A DNA stretch of 64,000 nucleotides from Cyclina sinensis (taxonomy: Eukaryota > Mollusca > Bivalvia > Venerida > Veneridae). Positions 52,201-62,345 of this stretch are shown here, one piece after another. The translations under genes and the position numbers were made by a program. Numbering within the stretch: the first letter of the stretch is position 1; each line of letters opens with the position of its first letter. The notes beneath the pieces are model-generated. The model had not been told where the DNA came from, searched no databases, and saw nothing but the letters and a program-made list of their open reading frames with translations. The stretch covers positions 29,985,913 to 30,049,912 of the forward strand of contig JAAONU010000019.1 of assembly GCA_012932295.1 (NCBI GenBank), given 5' to 3'.

Positions 52201-55200
52201 CGGAAAACTTTTACCCCTGGCTGTGTCAAGTGATAAATATATGTCACTTCCATGTGTAACAGGTGTGCACGACTAAGTGCGTGTTTTATGGTCATTATAT
52301 AGCTACAAAAACAACTTCACAATAACAATATAGTGCAGAATTTTCAAGACTGTCTTAGTTAGATATCTTTTTCTCTCATATAAATATTTCAAGATAATTA
52401 TAATATATGTATATATCCAATGACCATAAGGATGTTAACATGACCAGACTTTGCTAAAACCATAGACCACCAGCATTATTCTGAATAAATGCTATAAATA
52501 TTTGTTAATAAAATACCTCTAGTTACACACTAACTACAAAAGCAGACAGTAACTCAATTTGAAATTTATATCTGTAGAACTTCTCTTCATCGTCATTATA
52601 TACTCTTATCTCGATCAAATTATACAATGGTTTACAAAGTATTGTGGAATTATACTTTGCCATTATGATCAAATTGACCTTATGACGTCATGAAATAAGA
52701 ATCTAGATTAATCTTGTCATGTATTTCTCACCCATTAATCAGATTTAAAACCAAATTCTACTTTTTAAAAATAATTTTAAATGCATTTGAAGGGTGACGA
52801 TGTTCGTTTCATTTTGAAACATGAAATAACAAGATATTTTAAAATATCTGATCGAATTTTCTGACTTTCAGTACCCTTTAAGAACAATGCTACAACTCCA
52901 GTAAACATCATAAATCGAGCAATAAAATCCAGAAACTAAAGTGATGAGGGAAACCTTAACTCTTTGTAGGCATCTGGTGTAAGCAGAGTCGAGAATTTAC
53001 CTCAACCATTTCAAGTTACTTGTGAATTGTGCCATAAAATTTTAATGTAGTGTTAAAAAAAGGAACAATGGGGGACATTAGTGGATTATCTATCTATCTA
53101 TTTGAGCTTACTTATCGTCGGTACTGGTTGCCCATATGACCGACGCCCCCTCAAGAGATTAGTTATTTTTTGTTGTGGGGGTAGTGCATTGTGGATTATC
53201 TACGCTGAATACTTTCTTATATTACACTGGTCCTTCCATTTGGATTCCTCTGCTTTTATTGCTATTTTCTCTTTTGGTATGGTGATAATTAAGCCCAATT
53301 ATTTCCCACAGTGGTAGTATGATCACACATTAAGTTTAGCAGCATGTTTTGTGAACACCATTATCTTTGTTTTTGATAATCCTAACTTTTTATTTAATAT
53401 ATAAGTGACAATTTTCACAACTAAAAGTCAAGATCATCACAATTAGAAACAAGGATAAAGTCAAAGAATTCCAACTGAAAGGACCAATGTGCTATTTGGT
53501 CTACCTTTGATGTTATTTAAGTAAGGGAGATAATTTGTTATCAGGAATGTCCCTCATTCATACAACAGTGTAAAAAAGAAACAATTCTTACAACAGAACT
53601 AATGTGTAGAAACAAATGTAGAAACAAATGTGTAGAAAAAGTATATCCACTGATAGGCTGTATTAAGTACAATCCCATGCTTTATTTTCATGCAAGGTAC
53701 CAGACTTGTTGGAATTCAATTCTTTGAACAACTTTTTTTATCGGGAGTTTGTAAAAGCCAACAGAATGAAGAACGGACTGACAAAAAAGTTAATTCCTAT
53801 GTACCTCCACCTAAAACTTTGTGCGGATATAGTGGGACAAAAGGACAAAAGTCAAAGAAATCACCGGTTCTAACACATACCTGTTAATTTGATCAATGAA
53901 TGCTTTCAGAGTCCTTTCTCTACCAGCGGGGGCAATTCTTGTGTGCACTGCTACATCCTTCATTACCGTGAAGTCAGCCCTAACATCATCACTCAATCCT
54001 ACAAGTTACAGTTAAAATCTTACTTTCCTTACTAATTCCATGTTTAAAGTCCAATGTGATTCATTCAATTAACTTTTGTACAAAGAATGACTGACACCTT
54101 GGCATCTTGTAAAGGTTTATCAGTGTCTTTCAGATTCATATGATTCTGAAGGAAATAGAGAGGTCTAAATTTTCAAATATGCTTCTGTAAAGCCATTTCT
54201 TTTTTCTGTTAAGACTGTTAGAAAATGTCTTTTACCTGTCAGGATGCAGAGTTCTGGAAGGAAGTACAAACTTTCTGTCACGCCACGTCGTCTGTCTTTG
54301 GCACTGGGCTTGGAGGCTAACAAAGGCTGCTCATTATCTTTCACTTCAATACCATAGCTCTACAGTAGAACAACATGTATCACTGAATCACATGGTTCAG
54401 CCACTGTCTTGGTCAACAGATATCACTGAATCATATGTTCAGTCTTGGTGCAAAACCTTACTCCAAAAAAAATATGTCAACTTTTGAAGTGTAGAGACAT
54501 GATGTAAATGGCCTTAGATTAACAGCAACTGATAACATTCACTATGCCTCAGAAGTAGTCATCAAGACTTCAATGATAAATGACCCATTATACACCCAAT
54601 GCCCCATTTAAACATACTATTCAGGGGGAGCGAATACAAAATCCAGAGTTGCTTACCTTTTGATAGTAGTCTTTGTAACTGATTTCTGATCCATCTCTCA
54701 GTTTAAATGTATGGTGTGGTTTCTTCTCCCAGTCTATATCATCCACTCTGTAAGTCTTGTTGTTGTATCTATGATTGAAATACAATTTTAACGGTCCTGA
54801 ACTGTTTCCTTCTGCTGATGTTTTAGAATCTTTGTAAACAAAAGCTGATTTAAAACTGCTTAGTCTTCAACCAATTCAAACATGCAATTTACAGACAGGA
54901 AGTAATCATATAATAAAATCTTGAGAGAAGATGAGAATTCTTCTTCTAAGTTAATTGTCTATACATTGTTAATGAAATGGGCATCTACTGGTACTATTTC
55001 ATTAAATGAGAAACTTCTCTTCTGTTTCTTTCTTGTACTCTTTATCAAAGAGGTCTAACTCAATTTTACAATGTTTAACATAAACTTTAAAAATTTGAAC
55101 ACTTAAGAAAAAGCCCAAACATATAACCCTTTCTGTGATAAAGCAATACGAACCTTGTCAAGATAATCTGACCAACAAGCTTCTTTGTACAATCATCGTA

Positions 55201-58200
55201 GAAACGCTCTCCACTTTTATTATACATATCATACATGATATCCAGCACAGTGTCGGATCTCAATATCTTGTGTGAAATGTCACAGTTCAAAAGTACATTG
55301 TTCTCATATTGCAGAATCGACGTTATGAAACCAGGCATAACCTTCAATCTGTAATGGCATATAAGAGTTATTGTATTTTGACAGCATATACAACAATTTA
55401 TGCTACCAGTTTCAACCTAAATTAAGTGTATGTTTTGTCAACAACTAACATTTCAGGTTTTAATAAAGGGTAGCATTTTACAGGATGATAAATAGGCTGT
55501 CATGAGATTATCAACTATGAGGTCAACAATGAAGTCAAATATGACATTTTTTTCTTTTTCGGTTTCAAAAAATAGCATTTTGAACTTACTTTTGTATACA
55601 TGAATACGTGAAGGTATATTACTAGCAGAATAAACAATACAGGTACAACATTTCAATTTATCATTTTGACTGTATGCCATGCAACATGTGATAAGACTGA
55701 GTTTGTTGTGTGATCCATATTCACTTTTCAAACTTAACTTGGTTCATAAAGAAAGCAATCTACAGTAATTAAAAGAAAGTGCAGACATCATTACTTAGTA
55801 TATTAAGTCCCATTTTGATGATGAGAAAATCTAAGAAGTTATTTTGTCAAGTCATTTCACAATTCTGTATATGTTGTATTTCAAATGCTGCTACTAGTCT
55901 CGGGTTGATCTGATGAATGCTTATTTTATTGCTACCAATTTACTCTTCTATAATTATATTGGTTAAGCTTTGCAGTTTAATCTGTTTGAAGGTTGAAATT
56001 CATGAACTATTGACTTTTTTCAAACTCATAAATTAAGAATGTGCCATAATACCCCAAACCCTAAAATTCTGGGACAACAAAAAAAGACACTTACTTGTGT
56101 TGTGGTATTTCCACTGCCTGGCTTGGATTGTAATAGTTCCTGCCTATCTGTTTCATCTCAATCATGGAAAGCACCCTGTATGTCACAAACATTTTGATTA
56201 CACAGAGAACAATCACATAATACATCATTTTTGCTCAGATATATACAACTCAAAATTTGATAATGGCCACTTTTGTAAACTTCATAAGTAGGCAGAAATT
56301 TGTAAAAGTGGTTATTTTCCAAAATGCTGCATGGAATAAGTTCTAATATCTTGTATAGTATTCTTAACTATTAATTACAGCCTGGGCATGCTGGGAATTA
56401 GTTGGCTGATCTTAAATTGTGGAATTCTGTTCAACTCCTTTTGTAAGGCAGCACTTAGTTCTGCGAGAGTAATAAGCTGCAAAAGACAAGAAGGCTCTCT
56501 GAAGCATGTCAGACACATCTTCAATTGGACTGAGGTTCGAGTATCTAGCAGGTCAAGGCAAGAACTCAACTGTTTCACATGCAAAGTATTGGTTAGAGAG
56601 GCAGGCAGTGTGATGGTAGGCATTGTCCTGTATAGAAATAAAATCTGGACCCAATGCAACTGCATTATGGGGTCACATGTACATAAAAAAATCTTGCAAC
56701 ATAACTTTCTGCTGTTAAGGTACCCATATCAATATTATGGAGGTCACTTTTGCCACTGACACTAAGTCTTAACTCTTCCCCATACCATGATGGACTAAAC
56801 AAAACTGAGGTCCAATTGCAGGGCATCCATTGAACATGGTCACTTGCACAACGTAGGCATTTTCAACATGGCTATTTGTCAGAGGAACACTGCCTGGTAT
56901 TCAGGGCAGCCTCATGCAACCTATTCCTTATTGTCTGGGTAGAAACCTATAAATTTGTTGCATTCTGGAAGCTGTTTTGTAATGAAGTAGCGTTCTTAAA
57001 ACAATATAGCTTGGCCTGAACAACAATATATCGGTCTTGTGCTTGTGTTATACACCTAGATCGGCCACCTCCACGCAAATGTGCTTTGGAAATGATGTCA
57101 CATGCATTGAACAATGCTGTGGAACACATTCAAGATGTGGGCAACCTGCCTCTGGGATATGCCTGCCTGTAACATATCTTGTCAGACAAAAGCTGCCTTC
57201 TTGTGTTTTGACTCATTACATTGAATGCTCACACAAATACTGAATAGCCAAGTCTTCACAAGAGCACAGAAATTCAGACATGTAAACTCAGCATACATGC
57301 CATTAAAATCCTGCTTTTTCAAGTATTATGAAGTCCCTGTGCTTTATGTGTCTCCACAAGTACAAATCAATAATTCCATTTTATGGCAACAAGGCCAATA
57401 CTACTTTTTTATTTATTAAATTTTTGTCCCTGGACATCTTATTGACGATGCAATCATCAGAGAAAAATAAGAGGCTCTTAGCAAATTTTGTGTGGTATAT
57501 GTACTACAAAAATAATTTCACAGCAAAATACTGAAATTTAATTTCACTGTAATCACTGGAAAAGAGAAAAAAATCATCAAGTAGAAAAATCATAGCAATT
57601 TAATCTTCAAGCCTTCATTTCAACCTATTCTGGACAAAATAAAACCCATGTAAATATTTTTTACTAGATCTCTTCATAAATATGAAATGTAAAGTAAATA
57701 TAAGAGATACATTACTACCTTCTGAAGATGATGTTGTACACTTGAATACACTGTGGTGAACTTGGTGGCAGTTCATTAGTCAGTTTGATTGTGATCTGTA
57801 TCTTCTCATTATCATACTGTCTTGTGGAATATACCTCTGTGACCTTAAATAGAAGACCAAATTGTTTCCCATTTAAATCCAAACCTTTTGCAATCATATA
57901 GAAGTAGGTTTTCCTTTCTGACACTGGGTAAACAAGAAATGTTTGTAAAACATAAATGCCCCCTGGCAGCACCTAATTGCTTGTGGTTGGGCCAAAGCGT
58001 TCTCTAGTTATTGATCAGAAACCATTTTCAGGATCAAGGTCCCTGTGGCCTTGACCTTTGACCTAATGACCTCAAAATCAATAGGATTCATTTACTAGTC
58101 ATGACCAACCAGCAAACCAAGTTTGGTGAACCTCGGTCAAAGCATTCTCTAGTTATTGATTGGAAACCGTTTTTAGAGTCAAAGTCTCTGTAAGCTTGAC

Positions 58201-61200
58201 CTTTGACCTAATGACCTCAAAATCAATAGGGGGTCATCTACTGGTGATGACAAACCAGCATACCAAGTTTGATGAACCTAGGTCAAAGAGTTCTCTAGTT
58301 ATTGATCGGAAACCGTTTTTAAGATGAAAGTCTCTGTGATCTTGACCTTTGACCTAATGACCTCAAAGTCAATAAGGGTCATCTACTGGTGATGACCAAC
58401 CAGTATATTAAGTTTGGTGAACCTAGGTCAAAGCGTTCTCTAGTTATTGATCAGAAACCGTTTTTAGGATGAAGGTCCCCGTGACCTTGACCTTTGACCT
58501 AATGACCTCAAAATCAATAGGGGTCATCTACTGGTGATGACCAACCAGCATACCAAGTTTGGTGAACCTAGGTCAAAGCGTTCTCTAGTTATTGATCGGA
58601 AACCGTTTTAAGAATGAAAGTCTGTGATCTTGACCTTTGACCTAATGACCTCAAAGTCAATAGGGGTCATCTTCTGGTGATGATCAACCAGCATATAAAG
58701 TTTGGTGAACCTAGGTCAAAGCATTCTCTAGTTATTGATCGGAAACCGTTTTTAGGATGAAGGTCCCTGTGAGCTTGACCTTTGACCTAATGACCTCAAA
58801 ATCAACAGGGGTCATCTACTGGTGATGACCAACCAGCGTACCAAGTTTGGTGAACCTAGGTCAAAGCGTTCTGTAGTTATTGATCGGAAACCATTTTTAG
58901 GATGAAGGTCCCTGTGATCTTGACCTTTGACCTAATGACCTCAAAATCAATCCTACTGGTGATGACCAACCAGCATACAAAGTTTGGTGAACCTAGGTCA
59001 AAGTGTTCTCTAATTATTGGTCGGAAACCGTTTCTACCTACAAGGTCAATGTGACCTTGACCTTTGACCCCTTGACCCCAAATTCAATAGGGGTCATCTA
59101 CTGGTGATGGACAATCATCCTACCAAGTTTGAAGTTCCTAGGCCTAAGCGTTCTTTAGTTATTGGTCGGAAACCGTTTCTAGCTACAAGGTCAATGTGAC
59201 CTTGACCTTTGACCCCAAAACAATAGGGGTCATCTACTGGTGATGGACAATCATCCTATTAAGTTTGAAGTTCCTCGGCCTAAGCATTCTTTAGTTATTG
59301 GTCGGAAACCATTTAGTCTAACCGACCGACCGACAAATGCAAAGCAATATACACCCACTTCTTTGAAGAGGGGGCATAAATATCTCTTTATATGGAAAAA
59401 CAGGGCCATGATGCCCTATTTCACTCACCAGAGTACAAAAAACCTACATTTTTATTTGTAGTAATACCAACTACAGCGCATACAAGAAACAGGATGTATG
59501 TATGGATGGAAGGATGTACGGGACAGACATGTGCAAATCTAAATGCCCCCAACACTGTGGTGGGGACATAAAAGTCTCGAGAGATCATTGTATTTAGGTA
59601 TCATGACATACATGTGTTCCTGTCATTGCATTGTGATAGCTTTAATTATAAGATATGAAGTATTTTGTGTTAATGATTGATACAAGTTTGAAAACTAAGC
59701 AGGGTAATGTCTCCTAGCGATCTCAGTTGGCTCTAACTGGCAAATGTTTATTCCAGTTGGTGAATTTGTTGGTGAAAGTTCAGTATTTTCTAGAGGAAAC
59801 CCTGCAACCTAAGAACTTAAGATAATTTTCAGAAAGTTCTACAGAGAGCAACTTACTGGATTCTGAAGCTTCTTTGGCAAAAACAAAGTCATTCCATCAA
59901 AAGCCTTGGTCTTCCCAAGCAACTGTTCATGATGGTGCAGCAAAGCTATTCTCAACCTTTTGCTGTCAATCTCTGGCTTGTAATCAACCCGATACTGGTA
60001 CAAATGCCAGTCTGGGGCTTGCTCAAGACTAAAGTAATTAGTCATCAAAGGCAACGGTCTCCCTGAGTTGCCTGTCAAAAAGAAGTTACAGGTAAATACT
60101 TGTATTTATTCGGGTTGATTATGATTATGAAGGTTTGGACTGTACTGACAAGGATTAAAGAGAACATTTGAATGTGAAATGGTTACACTGTCAATAAATC
60201 ATGCCAAAACAGAACTTAATCTCCACCTAGTAAACAGCATCGTCGGAAACCCACGTTCGATCCATTCCGTTTCACTCTATTTATCTACCGTGGGACAATT
60301 GGCTGGTAAAATTTCGTACTCATGAATAATTCATTACCTACTTTCATTGGTTTCCGTAAGATTTCCCTTGCGGAATCTCAGCCAATGAAATTACTTGTTA
60401 CAATTTGCCCTCCGCGCCTATATTTAAATCCTGGGAAATACGTCTATTTTAAGTAACTTGTCATTATGCCTACTCTCCACACTGAAGAGTGTCTATTTGT
60501 AATGCGGCATCTGATTCGACGAAGAGTTACATCCCTTTGCTAATAAATATTCATGAAAACGAATAATCAGCAGTCAATTATCCCACGGTACATAATGTAG
60601 TTGTGCGGAATATGTACCGGGGGTCACCGACGATGAGTAAACAGAAATGACTATATATCTTTTCTATCTTACTGTTTAAATAAAGAATAAACATTCCTTT
60701 ATGTAAATTGTCAGTCTTATGTTCTGATACAACAAACTTGGAACAATGATCATCTCAAATCAATAATGCAATGAACTTTATGACATTTTAATACTAACCA
60801 GTTTTGTCAGTGACATGAGCCGGTCTTGTGTGGGGTTCTTCAAACCTTGGTCTCCTGGCCCGTCTTTCTCCCTGATCTCCTCCAATGGCCAACCTGGCCA
60901 TTTCCTCTGCCGGGGCTCTCATACCCTCACCGCTAGCCATTCCTGGTCTTGGCTCTCTAGCGCCCCCTCTATAGGAGGCACGTCCACTGGCTGGTGGAGG
61001 ACCCCCATTGTCTGCCTGAGGTACAACCTGTTGTACCTAAAAAGCATATGGAAATCAGATTCATTATATGATCTCTATTTATTTCAATAGTTTTGCACCT
61101 GTTACCTTCAGAATTTCATTTCCCTTCTCGTGTATTCATGTCATTCTATTAACACAGTATTTCAACACGTGTATTCTCAAGTTCAGGAGTAAAATTACTT

Positions 61201-61344
61201 AGTGTTTTATTTCTCCATTAATGTACTGTAAGTACTTACTGGCTGAGGTGGTGGAGGCTGCTGAGCCTCTCCTGGGCGACTAGATGAATCATCTGCTGTT
61301 CCACGTGCTCGACCCCGGGCTCTTCCTCTGGCTCTTCCAGTCAT
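40228..61344 (-). CDS. PIWIL1: Piwi-like protein 1 (PIWIL1 type), complete, with a duplicated catalytic exon
   Basis: piRNA-guided Argonaute of the germline. Coding exons: 61344-61240, 61036-60799, 60071-59857, 57843-57719, 56175-56095, 55348-55154, 54768-54657, 54359-54236, 53998-53881, 50530-50419, 48626-48439, 47702-47551, 47096-46972, exon 14 (44919-44745 or 43368-43194), 42807-42651, 42397-42272, 40907-40760, 40344-40228; 2613 nt, 870 aa. Residues 3-15 are [13 protein letters not shown], an arginine-methylation/Tudor-binding type tail. PAZ spans about 285-400, MID about 480-620, PIWI about 560-860. The slicer tetrad is intact: Asp640 (VVGID), Glu678 (QELMD/QELVD), Asp710 ([10 protein letters not shown]), His845 (PAPCQYAH). 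The C-terminus is LYFL, as in PIWI proteins. All introns are GT-AG with closing phases. A good acceptor (GCTCTCCAG) six bases before the ATG suggests an upstream 5' UTR exon. Confidence 0.97.
40945..41098. repeat. Near-perfect 154-bp palindrome in piwi intron 17
   Basis: Two arms of about 75 bp (GTGGAAGATGGGAATTTATT and its complement, CACCATATGTGATATTTTCA and its near-complement) meet at a GTGGC-GCA-GCCAC centre. It would form a long hairpin in RNA or DNA. It probably is one end of, or a whole, palindromic MITE. Confidence 0.8.
41848..42215. repeat. Short family A relative in piwi intron 16-17 region
   Basis: Begins CTATAAATGAATGTGATTAA then TAACCCC and ends near GGTGATTCCTATATACCCCC. These match the two ends of the nested element at 17220-18672, here without its tandem core. 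It lies in the intron between exons 16 and 17. Confidence 0.5.
43194..43368 (-). CDS. PIWIL1: Piwi exon 14b (alternative catalytic exon, downstream copy)
   Basis: 175 nt, same phases as 14a, encoding [20 protein letters not shown] through [17 protein letters not shown]. It keeps the same Asp and Glu positions (residues 10 and 48 of the exon). The acceptor has a good pyrimidine tract (TTTTTCCTTTTGCAACAG) and the donor is GTAGGG. It joins exon 15 in frame as 14a does. Splicing 14a directly to 14b would shift the frame. Confidence 0.92.
44745..44919 (-). CDS. PIWIL1: Piwi exon 14a (alternative catalytic exon, upstream copy)
   Basis: 175 nt, phase 0 in and phase 1 out, 58 residues plus one base. 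It encodes [20 protein letters not shown] through [17 protein letters not shown] and supplies Asp640 and Glu678. It is open and conserved. Its acceptor (TTTAAACACAG) has a weak pyrimidine tract and its donor is GTTAAA, which departs from GTRAGT. It shares 38 of 58 residues with exon 14b. It is separated from exon 13 by about 2.05 kb and from exon 14b by about 1.4 kb. Confidence 0.9.
48660..48970 (+). repeat. Possible SINE in piwi intron 10
   Basis: A GGGGCTGTGCTCCAGATGAC head and a later B-box-like GAGTTCAAATC inside a GC-richer island (about 48890-48965). Boundaries and class are uncertain. Confidence 0.35.
49082..50003 (+). mobile_element. Family H element in piwi intron 10
   Basis: Starts AGAGAGCCCAGATGGCCCTG. 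Core units carry TTGGTAGAGGTCCACTA and TAGGCCTTGTGGTTTCAGGC, then GTTGCCATAGCAACTGGAG. It ends TTGAGCACTTCATGCTCAGG then TGAGGAAAAA, so the terminal CTAA is mutated in this copy. Confidence 0.7.
50034..50320 (+). repeat. Short family A relative in piwi intron 10
   Basis: Begins AGAGCTATCACAGAATATGA then TTAATACCCCC and ends near GGGGGAGTAATAATAC. The terminal motifs match 17220-18672; the core differs. It lies directly after a family H element. Confidence 0.45.
50825..51205 (+). mobile_element. Short family H element in piwi intron 9
   Basis: One unit (TTGGTAGAGGTCCATTAGAC, CAGGGCCTTGTTGTTTC), a GTTGCCATGGCTACCAG block, and an end TTGAGCACTTCTTGCTCAG followed by ATAAGCTAA. Confidence 0.65.
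51709..52219. mobile_element. 511-bp hAT-type MITE with perfect 8-bp TSD
   Basis: Begins CAGGGGTAAAAGTT and ends with the complement AACTTTTACCCCTG. It is flanked by GCTGTGTC at 51701-51708 and 52220-52227. Both the CAGGG terminus and the 8-bp duplication are hAT hallmarks. It lies in piwi intron 9. No transposase frame. Confidence 0.9.
53070..53555. mobile_element. MITE family M1, copy 2 (inverted relative to copy 1)
   Basis: Begins GGGGGACATTAGTG and ends AATGTCCCTC. Most of it is the reverse complement of 2887-3264. It has an extra segment of about 110 bp near the left end (about 53090-53195) bounded by repeated GTGGATTATCTA. It lies in piwi intron 9. Confidence 0.8.
56375..57240 (-). pseudogene. 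Decayed Tc1-like transposase in piwi intron 4
   Basis: Minus-strand fragments in correct order but several frames with stops: a TPAQDRY-like AQDRYIVVQ segment, [18 protein letters not shown] (HTH region), WTSVLFS and [15 protein letters not shown] (second catalytic Asp region), [12 protein letters not shown] (catalytic Glu region), and a C-terminal [18 protein letters not shown]. These are classic Tc1/mariner DDE transposase landmarks. Multiple stops and frameshifts make it inactive. TIRs were not resolved. Confidence 0.85.
57940..59382 (+). mobile_element. Family G element with about nine to ten AGGTCA-rich units in piwi intron 3
   Basis: Starts AAATGCCCCCTGGCAGCACC and ends CTTCTTTGAAGAGGGGGCAT. 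Units of about 144 bp repeat CTTGACCTTTGACCTAATGA, CCTCAAAATCAATAGGGGTC, GATGACCAACCAGCATACC and TTATTGATCGGAAACCG. Units are highly similar to those at 26120-27063. A GACCGACCGACAA terminal phrase is shared. Confidence 0.85.
60238..60635. mobile_element. 398-bp MITE with 9-bp TSD in piwi intron 2
   Basis: Begins CATCGTCGGAAACCC and ends with CCGACGATG, giving TIR CATCGTCGG with weaker similarity inward (ACCGTGGGA against TCCCACGGT). It is flanked by AGTAAACAG at 60229-60237 and 60636-60644. The 9-bp duplication suggests Mutator-like mobilisation. Confidence 0.85.
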
Positions 61345-62148
61345 GGTGACCTGGAGAGCGAAGACTGGACCAATTAGTGCTACAATTCATTTTTCCAAAA
61401 TAAATTTCATTTGTCAAACTCAATAATTCCCTTTTTTAAAGAATAAGAATGCCCACATTTTCCAGAATGAAAGCATCCTATATCATTTGAAAAATTAATT
61501 TGATAACCATCAAGGTATTAAAAGGTCATGTGACATGAACTTTTGACCTCGAAATTTTCATATGAGCGAAAACTATATATCCAACTATAACAGTTTTACA
61601 AAATTCCGCAGGTAATTTTCATCTTAAAGATGTTTTTATAGCAAATTAAAATGCATATTTTACGCACTTAGTTGTGCGCACCTGTCACGAGCTAAACCGG
61701 AAATGACACACATTTATCTCTTGCCACTTGACACAGCAACCTGGATTGTTAACAAAATCTTAAAAATTACGATGGAAAGTGAAGATGTAGAATGAATATA
61801 GTAAAAAAAACAAAATTGAACAAGTTAAGCTAACATCATGAATATTCATTGAAGATTTTTTAAATAACTATACAAGAACACTGATCAAAAGCAATATTTT
61901 CATAATTTCGCAATTAAACCATTTTAATCAGTACATTATGACTATTTTGAATAGAAAAAGTTGCTATAGTCGTGTCACATGACCTTTAATGGAAAAAGAA
62001 AATATTTGGTTGCAGGCAGTTGGGTGTTGGTTTGACAATTGGTCAATTTGGACCCACAATAGTGTAGGTTTGTGCCACTCATCAATCATGTCAGTAGGCA
62101 GTCTTTTATTGTTATTATCATGGCACTGAAAAATTAACTACCTTAAAA
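61345..62148 (-). other. Immediate upstream region of piwi
   Basis: Non-coding. A pyrimidine-rich acceptor (TTCGCTCTCCAG at 61361-61350) with a CTAAT branch-like sequence suggests the piwi ATG lies in the second exon. An ETS-like ACCGGAAATGA lies near 61700. No other gene was recognised. Confidence 0.4.
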
Positions 62149-62157
62149 AGTGACTAT

Positions 62158-62345
62158 CACCAAAGTCAATTGTCAGAAACCCACAAGCCATCCATTCAGT
62201 TCCACTCTATTAACTGACTGTGGGATAGTTGGTTTCAAACATTTCGTACTTAATGATAATTTTTTTTTTTGTGTGTGTGTGGGGGGAGGTGTTCTAAATA
62301 TTACTTATATATTCTCAATCTTCGCCAATGGAAATGTTATTACTA
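62158..62345. repeat. Diverged relative of the 60238-60635 MITE
   Basis: GTCAGAAACCCAC, CCATCCATTCAGTTCCACTC and GTGGGATAGTTGG followed by TTTCGTACT match the left half of the 60238 element in order, with many substitutions. The right half is unclear. The 84-aa frame here is incidental. Confidence 0.6.
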
